A stretch of 51,282 nt of DNA from Diplocloster agilis (GCF_019042275.1 NZ_JAHQCW010000041.1:1-51282), one strand, 5' to 3'; positions 1-9,563 are shown, numbered from the stretch's first letter. Notes: a model not told the origin generated them from the sequence alone. Program-made: numbers and translations.

Positions 1-356
1 GATGCACGGCGGACTTCACGTCCGACGGGCAAGAGCCTCTGAACCGGGAACACATCATGTGTTCCTGGTGAATAGGCTCGGTTCCTGAACCCGGCTTTTC
101 GATTTCACTTAGCGGATACGCAGCGTTAGCCCTCCGCGCCCCCAGGGAGATACAAAAGAACCCGGCCGCCCGGAGTGTCCCCGGATACCGCCCACAGTTC
201 CAAGCCCTAAGCAGCAGGCATAGGAAGCCCGAGGAAGAACGCTAAGTTGGTGCGACAGCCCACCGGTTCAGAGGCTCATGCCCGCCGGACGTGAAGTCCG
301 CGGGTCATCCTGAACCCGGCCGCCCGGAACATCCCCGGATACCGCCGCTCTACCTA
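1..356. repeat. Palindromic repeat element, copy A (rearranged, cut by window edge)
   Basis: GC-rich non-coding DNA made of modules. Bases 1-205 align almost base for base with 37350-37545 of the second copy, including the inner hairpin with arms GAGCCT/AGGCTC and GGAACAC/GTGTTCC. The unit near 1-45 recurs inverted at about 263-309: both carry a GGAC/GTCC hairpin next to CCTCTGAACC or its complement. A short module with GAACCCGG and CCGGATACCGCC occurs twice, near 158-192 and 315-348. It ends within a few bases of the putP stop codon. No ORF of note lies in it. Function is unknown; it could be a mobile palindromic repeat or a structured 3' end. Confidence 0.8.
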
Positions 357-357
357 A

Positions 358-1914
358 TTATTCCAATTCCATTTTCCCGCTTCTGACATCCTCAAACTCC
401 TGAAGCATTTCAGCGGAAGGAGCCTTGGTCAGCAGGCTGACCACCACAATCAGAACCAGGCTGATGGCGAAGCCGATGACCAGGGAATACAGGCCGGTCA
501 CCGCTCCCAGCGTCTGACCATTTACAAGAGGTATGTAATCCCAGACAATGACGGTCAGGCCTCCGGAGACAATACCCGCGATAGCGCCGCCCAGATTCGC
601 CCGTTTCCAGTACAGGGACAGTAAAACCGTAGGGCCGAAGGCGGCTCCCAAGCCTGCCCATGCGTTGGATACCAGCCCCATGATGCTGCTGTTGGGATTC
701 CAGGCGATGAGATAAGCGATAGCTGCGATGCAGACCACGATGATCCGGCTTAACATGAGAACATTCTTGTCCTTGGCTTTTGGATTGATTACGCCCTTAT
801 AGAGATCTTCCGATGCGGAGGACGCCGCTACCAGCAGCTGGGAATCCGCCGTGGACATGATCGCCGCCAGGATGCCGCACAGAAAGATGCCGCCGATAAA
901 CGGAATACGGATATCTTTTGTAAACAATTGAACAATCATATTGATAAATACGTTCTCTGCGGATCCTGTGGTCTCCGTGCCAAGGATCGTGGGGAACAGA
1001 TATGCTCTTCCGATGATGCCGATAAAGCATCCGAAGAACAGGGAAACCGCCACCCATATAATCGCTATAATTCTGGACTGTTTGAGTTCTTTCTCGCTCT
1101 TAACCGCCATGAATCTGACTAATATATGAGGCATTCCGCAGTAGCCAAGCCCCCAGCCGATCTGGGAGATGATATCAATGAATCCAAACGGTTTTCCTCC
1201 GTTATGGAAGATGTTCAGATAGGAATCCACACCTCCCGCCACGTTGGTCTGAGCCAGAATATCGGTTAGATTCGCCGGCCCCACGAACGCATAGCAGAGA
1301 ATCGGAACCGTCATCAACCCCACCAGCATCAAAAGCCCCTGGATAAAGTCCGTGGTGCACACGGCCATGAAGCCGCCCATGAAGGTATAGCCCAGTATAA
1401 CCACAACGCCGATGGTAAGTGCGATGTGATAGTCCACTCCAAATACAATATTGAACATCTTGCCGCCGGCCGCAAAGGCGGATGCCGTATAGACAACGAA
1501 AAAGATGACGATCACAATAGAGGATGCGATCAGCAGAATCCTTCTCTTGTCATGGAAGCGGTTTTCAAAATATTCCGGCAGTGTCAGCGAGTTATTTGCA
1601 CGGATCGTATACCGTCTGAGCCTGGTGGAAATAAAAAGCCAGTTACACACGGTTCCCAGGAATAATCCAATCGCGATCCAGGACTGACCGGTTCCCAGCG
1701 CGTAGACTGTGCCGGGAAGTCCCATCAGCAGCCAGCCGCTCATATCGGACGCCTGGGCCGACAGTGCAGCTACCCATTTACCGAGACCACGGCCCCCCAG
1801 GAAGTAGTCCTCCGTATTCTTTGTCTTGCGCATAAAACTAAATCCAATCAGAAGCATTCCCAGCATATAGACCGCAAATGCCACCAGAACCCATACTAAA
1901 TCTGTTTTACTCAT
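358..1914 (-). CDS. putP: Sodium/proline symporter (SSS family)
   Basis: A 518-residue membrane protein, the usual length for PutP, with about 13 predicted transmembrane helices. It imports proline with sodium across the cytoplasmic membrane. The stretch with SAQASDMSGWLLMGLPG near residues 53-69 and MSTADSQLLVAASS near 355 match the sodium- and substrate-site regions of the solute:sodium symporter family. The start is an ATG. No proline catabolic gene (putA) is nearby, so the role is probably proline uptake for osmoprotection or amino-acid fermentation (inference). The 3' end runs directly into palindromic element copy A. Confidence 0.9.
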   Translation of the reverse strand: MSKTDLVWVLVAFAVYMLGMLLIGFSFMRKTKNTEDYFLGGRGLGKWVAALSAQASDMSGWLLMGLPGTVYALGTGQSWIAIGLFLGTVCNWLFISTRLRRYTIRANNSLTLPEYFENRFHDKRRILLIASSIVIVIFFVVYTASAFAAGGKMFNIVFGVDYHIALTIGVVVILGYTFMGGFMAVCTTDFIQGLLMLVGLMTVPILCYAFVGPANLTDILAQTNVAGGVDSYLNIFHNGGKPFGFIDIISQIGWGLGYCGMPHILVRFMAVKSEKELKQSRIIAIIWVAVSLFFGCFIGIIGRAYLFPTILGTETTGSAENVFINMIVQLFTKDIRIPFIGGIFLCGILAAIMSTADSQLLVAASSASEDLYKGVINPKAKDKNVLMLSRIIVVCIAAIAYLIAWNPNSSIMGLVSNAWAGLGAAFGPTVLLSLYWKRANLGGAIAGIVSGGLTVIVWDYIPLVNGQTLGAVTGLYSLVIGFAISLVLIVVVSLLTKAPSAEMLQEFEDVRSGKMELE

Positions 1915-2009
1915 TCTCTCCTCTTCTCCTCACTTCTCTTTTTTTCTGAACAGTTTCCTGTCGCTGTGTCTTACCGTATCCCCCACACCAAGCGTCAGCG
2001 GGACACCTT

Positions 2010-2372
2010 TTATTCTTCTATATGCTCCAACCCCTGGTTCATGATCGTCTGGATGTGATCATCCGCCAGGGAATAGAAGATCGTCTTTCCATCCCGTCTG
2101 AATTTTACCAGCTTCATCTGCTTCAACACGCGCAGTTGGTGCGAGATGGCTGACTGTGTCATACCAAGCAGCTGCGCGATATCGCAGACACACATTTCCG
2201 ACTGGAACAAAACATATAGGATTTTAATCCTCGTGCTGTCGCCAAATACCTTGAAAAAATCGGCCAGATCATACAACTCCTGCTCCGGCGGTATTCGGTT
2301 TTTTACCTTTTCCACGATATCCTCATGCACATGGATATACTCGCAGCGTTCCACACCACTGTGATTGCTCAT
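2010..2372 (-). CDS. ArsR/SmtB-family metal-sensing repressor
   Basis: A 120-residue winged-helix repressor. The recognition helix region is MTQSAISHQLRVLKQMKLV. Two metal-site patterns of the SmtB/CadC/CzrA family are visible: an alpha3N-type thiol site (C10 with C61 and C63 in CVCD), and an alpha5-type site (D104, H106, H117, E120, i.e. DxH-x10-HxxE). In the family, binding of Zn, Cd or Pb releases DNA. The gene starts 29 bp after the ctp stop, so it may be the last gene of the ftsEX-ctp transcript. No metal efflux pump is adjacent, so its target is unknown; the zinc importer genes at 17.5-20.1 kb are one possibility (speculative). Confidence 0.88.
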   Translation of the reverse strand: MSNHSGVERCEYIHVHEDIVEKVKNRIPPEQELYDLADFFKVFGDSTRIKILYVLFQSEMCVCDIAQLLGMTQSAISHQLRVLKQMKLVKFRRDGKTIFYSLADDHIQTIMNQGLEHIEE

Positions 2373-2400
2373 TGTTACCTCCTTGCACGCGTGTTGCCGC

Positions 2401-3726
2401 TCACTGGCCTTTCAGTATCTCGATTGCCTTCTGCAGCTGATTATCCTGATCCATCGGGATGATCGCCATCTTTTTCAGATCGTCGTTTAAATCAATTTCC
2501 ACATCCGGCTTAATTCCCACCTCGTGAATATAATTCCCTTTCGGCGTAAAATATTTCGACACGGTTAACTTCACCGCAGTATCATCACCCAGGTCAAAGA
2601 TTTTCTGGACAATTCCTTTTCCATAGGTAGTGGTTCCCACCAAGGTGCCGATCCCGTAGTCTTTTACCGCTCCGGCGAAGATCTCCGCCGCGCTGGCGCT
2701 GTTACCGTTAACCAGGACCGCCAGTGGAATATCTAACGGGGTTTTTCCTTCACCGCTGATCTCCTCGCGGTTGCCGTATTTATCTTCCGTATAGACGATC
2801 AGTCCGGCCGGAAGGATCTGCTCCAGTGTTTTGCAGACGGAATCCAGCACCCCGCCCGGATTATCCCTTACATCGATAATCAGAGACGTCATCCCCTGAT
2901 TTTTAAGGTCCTCCATGGCTTCCGCAAACTGCTTCTGGGTTACCAGATCGTCGAACTGGGTAATCAGCAGATAGCCGATCCCATCATCCAGCATCTCATG
3001 CTCTACCGTGGAAACCGTCACTTCCCGGCGTTCCACGTCGAACTTAAGCGGTTCTGTCTCATCCTCCCGGACCACCTCCACCTCTACCGTTCCCACGCCG
3101 TCGTTGCTGGTTTTTACAATCGATACCACACTTTGCAGGTCCATGCCGGTCACTTCCTGCCCGGCGACTTTGTAAAGGATATCGCCTCTTTGCAGCCCCA
3201 CCTCCTCGGCGGGAGAATCCCGGAACACTCTTAACACAGTAATCACGCCGGTCTTCATATTCTGGGACATGAGGATGCCTATCCCATTATAGATGCCGGT
3301 AGTGGATTCCATCATGGTGACGTAATCCTCTTTTGTAAAATACACCGAATAGGGATCGCCAAGTCCTGCCACATAGCCATAATACAGGGTTTCTATCAGC
3401 TTCTCCTCATCCACGTCCCCCATATACTTCGAGTCGATCAAAGACTTGAGCTTTTCCAGTTTCAGGTCAATCGCTTCCGTATCAAGCTGCTGTCCGGCAG
3501 CGGTATGATCAGGTGTCTGGGAAGGCGTTGTACCTAACCGTTTTGGCTCCAGACTTTTAACAAATAATACGATGGCCAGGACACACAAGGTGACCAGAAC
3601 TCCTCCCAGAAAACCTTTTAAGACGCCATGATTGTTTCCCGGGTCCTTCAACCGGGTCTCTTCCGGCTCTAGCTCCTCATTTTTGTCCTGCACATTTTCC
3701 TGATTCCATTCTCTTTTTTCCTGCAT
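2401..3726 (-). CDS. S41 family C-terminal processing protease (CtpA/CtpB-like)
   Basis: A 441-residue membrane-anchored serine protease acting outside the membrane. A charged cytoplasmic N-terminus is followed by one transmembrane helix (about 37-58), a PDZ domain (about 140-220) and the S41 catalytic domain. The probable Ser-Lys dyad is S345 in NGNSASAAEI and K370 in TYGKG. In spore formers CtpB signals to the mother cell by cleaving SpoIVFA; related enzymes process cell-wall factors. The position just after ftsE, ftsX and an M23 hydrolase favours a cell-wall or division role, but CtpB is also possible. The C-terminus lacks the extra peptidoglycan-binding domain of some CtpA proteins. Confidence 0.9.
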   Translation of the reverse strand: MQEKREWNQENVQDKNEELEPEETRLKDPGNNHGVLKGFLGGVLVTLCVLAIVLFVKSLEPKRLGTTPSQTPDHTAAGQQLDTEAIDLKLEKLKSLIDSKYMGDVDEEKLIETLYYGYVAGLGDPYSVYFTKEDYVTMMESTTGIYNGIGILMSQNMKTGVITVLRVFRDSPAEEVGLQRGDILYKVAGQEVTGMDLQSVVSIVKTSNDGVGTVEVEVVREDETEPLKFDVERREVTVSTVEHEMLDDGIGYLLITQFDDLVTQKQFAEAMEDLKNQGMTSLIIDVRDNPGGVLDSVCKTLEQILPAGLIVYTEDKYGNREEISGEGKTPLDIPLAVLVNGNSASAAEIFAGAVKDYGIGTLVGTTTYGKGIVQKIFDLGDDTAVKLTVSKYFTPKGNYIHEVGIKPDVEIDLNDDLKKMAIIPMDQDNQLQKAIEILKGQ

Positions 3727-3790
3727 CTTGCCTCCTATAAGCGAAGCAGAGCTGTCCGAAGACAGCCCTTCTTAATTTGCCTGTTCTCAG

Positions 3791-4960
3791 TTAACTGACA
3801 TAATTCCATGGACTGACGTAGCTTCCGTTCAACCGGACCGTAAAATGCAGATGGGGGCCGGTAGAGCGTCCGGTAGAACCTACTGCCGCGATCTGTTCCC
3901 CCCTGGACACTTTCTGACCGGAGGATACGTACAGAGCGGAAGCATGCATATAGATCGTATATAACCCGCTGCCGTGATTGATCATCACATAATTTCCCAT
4001 GACCGAATCGTATGCGGCGCTGACAACTTCGCCGTCATAAGCCGCCAGTATCGAGGAGCCGGATGGCGCTCCGATATCAATCCCGTTGTGGAACTTCTCG
4101 TATCCAAGGGTCGGATGGTACCTGGTTCCATAATCGCTGGTAATCCTGGTGCTGGCCGGACACGGCCAGGCGAACTGTCCGTTATCATAAGTCTGCCCTG
4201 TTTGCCCGCTGTTACTCAATTCCTGCTGGCGTTTTTTCTCTTCCTCCTCCAGCCGTTTCATAACCTGGGTCATCTGGGCTAATTCCTGCTCATACTCCTC
4301 TTTTAACTGTTCCGCGTCTGCAATGTCATTTTCGTACCGCTCGATTTCGTCGTTCTTTTTCCTGATCGCGGACTCCACGCTGGATTTGCGGTCCTCAACC
4401 TCAGACTTCATCTCTTCTAACTCTGTCTTTTCCTGGGTCAGTTTTTCTTCCGTCTCTTCAATATATTCCTTGGTCTCCTGAAACTTCACCAACATTTTCC
4501 GGTCGTACTCAGACATGGCGCTCATATACTCCACCCGCTTGAGCAATTCCGAAATACTGCCCGCCTCCAAAAGCATCGAGAGCTGGGAACCCGTGCTGTT
4601 CTCATACATATACAGAATGCGCAGCTTCATGGCCTCATATTGGCCGGCCTCCTGTTCTTTGGCAAGTTCCAGGGCCTCCTGTGTATCGGAGATCTGCTGT
4701 TCCTTCGCGGCCAGCTGTTCTTCCAGGGAACCCAGATCATCCACGATCTGGTTCAGGGAGGAATCCAGCTTTTTGATGTAATCCTCCAGGTTTCCCTTTG
4801 TCACCTTCATATCCTTTATCTGTTGTTCAACTTCTTTTATATTGGATTCGATTCCGCTTTTTTCCTTCTTCGCATCCTGAAGAGAGGTGGCAAAAGCGGG
4901 CGCCGCCATGGCTGTAATCAGCGCCCCGGACAACAGAACCCCTAATATTCGCTTCGTCAT
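3791..4960 (-). CDS. EnvC/PcsB-like M23 peptidoglycan hydrolase (FtsEX partner)
   Basis: A secreted protein of about 389 residues: signal peptide (about 1-27, ending AFA), a long coiled coil (about 30-255), then an M23/LytM domain (about 270-385). Metal-site residues are visible in FHNGIDIG and GPHLHF, so the domain looks catalytically intact, unlike EnvC itself, which lacks metal ligands. The coiled coil resembles the part of EnvC/PcsB that binds the outer loop of FtsX, which activates hydrolysis during division. The gene follows ftsX with no gap. A TTG start at 4969 is possible, but the ATG at 4960 has an AGGTG ribosome site at better spacing. Confidence 0.88.
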   Translation of the reverse strand: MTKRILGVLLSGALITAMAAPAFATSLQDAKKEKSGIESNIKEVEQQIKDMKVTKGNLEDYIKKLDSSLNQIVDDLGSLEEQLAAKEQQISDTQEALELAKEQEAGQYEAMKLRILYMYENSTGSQLSMLLEAGSISELLKRVEYMSAMSEYDRKMLVKFQETKEYIEETEEKLTQEKTELEEMKSEVEDRKSSVESAIRKKNDEIERYENDIADAEQLKEEYEQELAQMTQVMKRLEEEEKKRQQELSNSGQTGQTYDNGQFAWPCPASTRITSDYGTRYHPTLGYEKFHNGIDIGAPSGSSILAAYDGEVVSAAYDSVMGNYVMINHGSGLYTIYMHASALYVSSGQKVSRGEQIAAVGSTGRSTGPHLHFTVRLNGSYVSPWNYVS

Positions 4961-4969
4961 GGACAACAC

Positions 4970-5878
4970 CTATACTCTCAAATGCTTACGAATCGTAAAG
5001 AAACTACCCAGGAACCCGATTCCGACTCCTAAAATCAGCCCAACCGGAAGCAGGGAATGGAACACTTCCTCCGCCGGCAGGAATACAAACAGTCTTGCAA
5101 GGGTCATAAACTGGGTCTGCACATATTCCACCAGCTTACTGTAAAGGTAGTAAATGATTCCCAGAGGAATCGCCGAGCCGATCAGGCCGATCAGCAGGCC
5201 TTCTACCACGAACGGCGCGCGCACGAAAAAGTCCGTCGCGCCGATTAATTTCATAATCGCAATTTCTTCCTTCCGGACCGCGATACCGATCGTAACCGTA
5301 TTACTAATAAGGAATACGGCCACCGCCAGCAGGATAAAGATAATGGTAACCGATACGTACCCGATCAGCATATTAAAATCACTCAGGGTATTGGCCGTTA
5401 TCTCAGACTGGTTTACTTTCTGTACCTCATCTAACGAAGTGATATAAGACACCAGCGTTTTCTGCTTGGACACATCATTCATATAAACTTCCAGGTTGGC
5501 TGCCTTGGCAAGAGGGTTGTCCTGCTCAAAACCTTCCGCCAGTTCCCCGGCATCCTTCAGATAATCCTTGGAAAATATCTCCCACGCTTCATCCGCGGAG
5601 ACATAGATCACATTGGAAACCTCATCCCGCTTTTCGATCTTGCCCTTGACATCCAGGATCTGCTCTTCCGTTACATTGTCCTTAAAGAACACGGTGACCG
5701 CGACCCCGGCCTCTATATCTTTGATCATACTCTGAAAGTTCATCACTATAGCGAAGAAAAGTCCGAAGAGAAAAATACAGGCTGACATCGTGGCAATCGA
5801 TGCCAGCGAGAACATTTTATTTCTATATATATTTTTCAGTCCCTGTTTGAGACTGTAGACAATTGTACTAAGCCTCAT
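4970..5878 (-). CDS. ftsX: Cell division protein FtsX (permease-like)
   Basis: A 302-residue membrane protein of the FtsX family. It has an N-terminal helix (about 22-45), a large extracellular loop (about 46-165), and three further helices separated by a short charged loop (AVRKEEIAIMKLIGA). With FtsE it passes an ATP-driven signal to an extracellular peptidoglycan hydrolase, here most likely the M23 protein coded immediately downstream. It overlaps the end of ftsE by 11 bp, indicating translational coupling. Confidence 0.95.
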   Translation of the reverse strand: MRLSTIVYSLKQGLKNIYRNKMFSLASIATMSACIFLFGLFFAIVMNFQSMIKDIEAGVAVTVFFKDNVTEEQILDVKGKIEKRDEVSNVIYVSADEAWEIFSKDYLKDAGELAEGFEQDNPLAKAANLEVYMNDVSKQKTLVSYITSLDEVQKVNQSEITANTLSDFNMLIGYVSVTIIFILLAVAVFLISNTVTIGIAVRKEEIAIMKLIGATDFFVRAPFVVEGLLIGLIGSAIPLGIIYYLYSKLVEYVQTQFMTLARLFVFLPAEEVFHSLLPVGLILGVGIGFLGSFFTIRKHLRV

Positions 5879-6560
5879 AATTGTTATACCCGCCTTTTTG
5901 TTCGTCGCTGATAATAACGCCCTTGTTCATAGTTACGACCCTTTTCTGCATGGCATCCACAATCTCACGGTTGTGAGTGACCACGAGAATGGTGGTTCCC
6001 CTGCGCTCATTGATCTCGCTTAACAGCTGCATGATATCCCAGGAATTCTTCGGGTCCAGATTACCGGTGGGCTCGTCACATAACAAAATAGCCGGACCAT
6101 TTACCAGCGCCCTGGCTAACGCCACTCTCTGCTGTTCCCCTCCGGAGAGCTGCTTCGGATATGACTTATATTTTTCAGCAAGCCCGACCAGCGATAGCAT
6201 CGCCGGAACCTGCTTGCGGATTCTTCTGGTCGGTGTCTCGATCACCCGCTGCGCGAACGCAATATTTTCATAGACATTGCGGTCCTTCAGCAGCCGGAAA
6301 TCCTGGAATACCGTGCCGATATTCCTGCGGTATCTTGGGATCTGACGCCGCTTCAGATCCCCCAGCACTTTATTCCCCACAATAATCCTGCCTTCCGTGG
6401 GTTCAAGCTCTTTTAACAGCAGCTTGATCAACGTCGACTTACCCGAACCGCTGTTGCCGACGACGAACACAAATTCCCCCTTATCGATATGTAAGCTTAC
6501 GTTCTTCACAGCCGGAGAGCCGGTGGAATAGGATTTGCTTACGTTCTTTAATTCGATCAT
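5868..6560 (-). CDS. ftsE: Cell division ATP-binding protein FtsE
   Basis: A 230-residue ABC ATPase. Walker A is GNSGSGKST (about 36-44), the signature is LSGGEQQRVALARAL, and Walker B is ILLCDEPTGNLD, followed by the switch histidine in VVTHNREIV. The PTGNLDP form is typical of FtsE. It powers FtsX at the membrane. The gene begins 18 bp after the upstream PucR-type regulator, so the two may share a transcript. Confidence 0.95.
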   Translation of the reverse strand: MIELKNVSKSYSTGSPAVKNVSLHIDKGEFVFVVGNSGSGKSTLIKLLLKELEPTEGRIIVGNKVLGDLKRRQIPRYRRNIGTVFQDFRLLKDRNVYENIAFAQRVIETPTRRIRKQVPAMLSLVGLAEKYKSYPKQLSGGEQQRVALARALVNGPAILLCDEPTGNLDPKNSWDIMQLLSEINERRGTTILVVTHNREIVDAMQKRVVTMNKGVIISDEQKGGYNNYEA

Positions 6561-6578
6561 GTTACCTCCTGTATCTGA

Positions 6579-7676
6579 TTAGTAATTTATCGACTCCATA
6601 TACTTCATGTATTTTACAACCATCAATGCGATCTTAAAGGTAATGGCATCCTCAAACACCCGAAGGTCCAGTCCGGTGCTCTTCTGCAGCTTATCCAGGC
6701 GGTATACCAGCGTATTCCGGTGGATATACAGCTGTCTGGATGTCTCGGACACATTCAGGCTGTTCTCGAAGAACTTGTTGATGGTCGTCAATGTCTCTTC
6801 ATCAAAATCATCCGGCGATTTTCCGTCAAATATTTCTTTGATAAACATCTTGCAAAGCGGAATGGGCAGCTGATAGATCAGACGGCCGATCCCCAGCGCG
6901 CTGTATGCGATAATATCCTTCTCGTCAAAGAAAATCTTGCCCACATCCAGGGCCATCCTCGCTTCCTTGTACGAACGGGATACCTCTTTGAGTTCATTGA
7001 CCACAGTACCATAGGCGATGTGCACGTCGGTCTCGCCCTGCGCGGTCAGCAGGTCCAGGATCATCTTCGCGGTTTTATCCAGATCCTCGTATCCTTCGTT
7101 TAAGGCCACTTCTTTCACTACGATTACATTTTTTTCATCCACAGCCGTTACGAAGTCCTTGGATTTCGTTCCGAACAGGCCGCGGATATTTTCCATGACG
7201 TTATTGTCCTTCTCATGGTCTGTTTCCACGATAAAGACCACTCTGCGCACGTCCGTCTCAATGTGCAGCTTCTTGGCCCGGTTATAGATATCTACTAACA
7301 GCAGATTATCCAACAGCAGGTTTTTGATGAAGTTATCCTTGTCAAAGCGTTCCTTGTAGGCTACCAAGAGGTTTTGAATCTGGAATGCAGCAATTTTTCC
7401 AACCATATATACGTCGTCGCTGCCGCCGTTTGCAAGTAATATGTACTCCAACTGCTGGTCGTCAAAGACCTTGAAAAACTGGCACCCTTGTACTACCTGG
7501 GCATCCGCCGGGGATTCCACAAACGCGAGCACAGCGTTCTCATAGACCTCCGCTCCCGCAAACGTCGTGGCCAACGGCTTCCCCTCCGTATCTACGATGC
7601 ATAAATCAATTCTGGTAATGGCTTTCAACCCTTCAATTGTGTTCTGAAGTATCTGGTTGGATATCATCTGCTTCAC
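6579..7676 (-). CDS. PucR/CdaR-type transcriptional regulator
   Basis: A 365-residue protein. The N-terminal part (about 1-130) resembles the putative sugar-diacid/ligand-recognition domain (TEGKPLATTF near 31-40). The middle is a GGDEF-like degenerate region found in CdaR proteins. The C-terminus is a PucR-type helix-turn-helix with LNVSETSRQLYIHRNTLVYRLDKL. Family members control diacid or purine use, but here the gene directly precedes ftsE. Whether it regulates the cell-wall cluster or only sits beside it cannot be told from sequence. Confidence 0.82.
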   Translation of the reverse strand: MKQMISNQILQNTIEGLKAITRIDLCIVDTEGKPLATTFAGAEVYENAVLAFVESPADAQVVQGCQFFKVFDDQQLEYILLANGGSDDVYMVGKIAAFQIQNLLVAYKERFDKDNFIKNLLLDNLLLVDIYNRAKKLHIETDVRRVVFIVETDHEKDNNVMENIRGLFGTKSKDFVTAVDEKNVIVVKEVALNEGYEDLDKTAKMILDLLTAQGETDVHIAYGTVVNELKEVSRSYKEARMALDVGKIFFDEKDIIAYSALGIGRLIYQLPIPLCKMFIKEIFDGKSPDDFDEETLTTINKFFENSLNVSETSRQLYIHRNTLVYRLDKLQKSTGLDLRVFEDAITFKIALMVVKYMKYMESINY

Positions 7677-7780
7677 TCCTTCTACATGATATAGTTATTT
7701 TTCACAAAGCGCCCACAAGATTCCCCGCGATTCAAAAGTAACCTAACATATATATTAATGCAATATTACAAAAAAAGAAA

Positions 7781-7812
7781 GAGGAAATACGAATTTTTTT
7801 ATGCATTTCCTC
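7781..7812 (-). terminator. Intrinsic terminator after yitT
   Basis: Inverted arms GAGGAAAT (7781-7788) and ATTTCCTC (7805-7812) are flanked by A-rich and T-rich runs. On the minus strand it gives a stem followed by TTTCTTTTTTT, just past the yitT stop at 7855. Confidence 0.65.
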
Positions 7813-7854
7813 AACTTTTTTATGGTAAAACTGTTTTTTTGTGGTATACACAGT

Positions 7855-8718
7855 TCACAAATGCACTTCCAGGAACCCTTCGCCCAGAACTTCCCGGGCA
7901 TCTGTCACAATTACGAAGGCGTTTGGGTCCGTTTTGACTACGATTTGCTTGAGCTGTACGATCTCTTTCTTGGAAACCACGCAGAATAACATCAGCTTGT
8001 CCGCCCCGGAGTACATCCCCTTGGCCGGAACACCGGTCAGTCCTCTGTCCAGCTCGCTCATAATCATATCTGAGACCTCTTTTTGATGTTCTGTTATAAT
8101 AAATGCCGCTTTTGAGAATTTTAATCCTTCTATAATTCCATCCGACATTCTGGAAACCACAAAAATCGCGATTACCGCATACAATGCCTTGCTGATTCCG
8201 AATACATACGCGCCCACCAGCACGACCAGAGCGTCCACCACCTGCATAATCTGGGCGATCGTATAATGCGGCAGATAGTGCTGGATCAGGGCCGCCACCA
8301 TATCGGTCCCGCCTGTGGTGGCTCTGGCCAGGAACACCAGGCCCATTCCGATTCCGCTGATCACGCCGCCGAACAAAGACGCCAGAACCAGGTCATCGAT
8401 CATCAGGCTGAACACCGGAATCACATATAGCCATGCGGAGAGAGCGACGGTAGCGAAAAGAGTTCTGCCTATATAGCGGATTCCTTTTATCTTGGCCGCC
8501 AGCAAAAATACCGGAATATTCAGACAGAGGTTCGTAAGCCAAAGCGGGATACCGCCTTTTAGCAACGTCCCCGTCATCTCCTTGGCTATAATGGCGATAC
8601 CTGTGAATCCGCCGGTAACCAGGCCGTTGGGATCATAGATCACATTGATCGCCACTGCCATAAGCCCCGTACCTGCCAGGATCAGCAGATAATCCACCCA
8701 GGCACTTCTCTTATTCAT
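7855..8718 (-). CDS. YitT family membrane protein (DUF2179 C-terminal domain)
   Basis: A 287-residue protein with five to six hydrophobic helices in the first 200 residues and a soluble C-terminal DUF2179 domain (about 205-287, with GVPAKGMYSGADKLMLFCVV). This is the common layout of YitT proteins, whose transport function is not established. Its ATG overlaps the stop of the upstream glycosyltransferase gene in an ATGA junction, so the two are translationally coupled. Confidence 0.9.
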   Translation of the reverse strand: MNKRSAWVDYLLILAGTGLMAVAINVIYDPNGLVTGGFTGIAIIAKEMTGTLLKGGIPLWLTNLCLNIPVFLLAAKIKGIRYIGRTLFATVALSAWLYVIPVFSLMIDDLVLASLFGGVISGIGMGLVFLARATTGGTDMVAALIQHYLPHYTIAQIMQVVDALVVLVGAYVFGISKALYAVIAIFVVSRMSDGIIEGLKFSKAAFIITEHQKEVSDMIMSELDRGLTGVPAKGMYSGADKLMLFCVVSKKEIVQLKQIVVKTDPNAFVIVTDAREVLGEGFLEVHL

Positions 8719-9407
8719 TCTTCCTGATTCTCCTTTTCCTGATCTCGGTACTTTGTGACCCTTCTTTTAAAAATGTTCTTCTCAATCAGTTTGCTCAGCC
8801 AGCTGGTTTTTATTCCTGTATCACTCATCCCTTTCTGGTTTTTTCCCAAACCAATCCATACTTTCGCGTTGATCTTCTGCTTATTCCGGATCACGAATTC
8901 TTCCTGAAACGGAGTAGTTAAGGCCGCCAATACCACATCCGGCACAACACTGTTAATCTCATTCACAATGACATCCTCATCCCCGGTATTTGTTTCCGTG
9001 GCGCAGCTGCCAACGATTGGAACCATAGGATGATGTTCCGTCATATATTCGTGGAATTTTTCAAGTTCCAATTCCGTATTCGTCAGTAAAAACAGACTTT
9101 TACGCTCGCTTTGCAGCATTTTCATCAATTCCCGCAGGAATACGTTGTCTTCAATTTCCTGCACCCGCTGCGGGTCCGGCATCTCCAGTATACTGAGAAT
9201 CTCTTTTTCTCTGGCCATACAAAGATCCATAGACCGGATCGCCTCTTTTAACTCCGGATCTTCATCCGCCGCCACGAAAAGCTCCGGTGTCAATAGCTCC
9301 AGGCTGTTCAGACAGTCATTTTCCAGATATTCTTTTACCAGCTCCAATGCTTCCTGTGCGCTGTAGTCCATAATCTGCAATCCCAAAATATTCATAACCT
9401 GACTCAT
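8715..9407 (-). CDS. WecG/TagA/CpsF family glycosyltransferase
   Basis: A GT26-like protein of about 230 residues. It has the opening NILGLQIMDYSAQEALE, a central LFLLTNTELELEKF, and PDVVLAALTTPFQEEFV followed by VWIGLGKN. Family members add N-acetylmannosamine-type sugars to undecaprenyl-linked precursors of teichoic acid or surface polymers at the inner membrane face. The usual ...PxQExW motif is weakened here (TPFQEEF), so exact chemistry is uncertain. A TTG start at 9476 lacks a ribosome site; the ATG at 9407 has GGGTGA upstream and matches family N-termini. Confidence 0.75.
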   Translation of the reverse strand: MSQVMNILGLQIMDYSAQEALELVKEYLENDCLNSLELLTPELFVAADEDPELKEAIRSMDLCMAREKEILSILEMPDPQRVQEIEDNVFLRELMKMLQSERKSLFLLTNTELELEKFHEYMTEHHPMVPIVGSCATETNTGDEDVIVNEINSVVPDVVLAALTTPFQEEFVIRNKQKINAKVWIGLGKNQKGMSDTGIKTSWLSKLIEKNIFKRRVTKYRDQEKENQEE

Positions 9408-9563
9408 CTTATCACCCGGCAGTTTGTCTGCCTTCATCTTTCCAGATTTCTTGCCTATCAAACGCAGGCAGTCCAATCAGTGTGTACGCCAGTTATCTGG
9501 GACCGGCGCTTGTCTTTTTGAACATTCCACACTCAATAAATTTGAGATCTTAGACCCGAAAAT

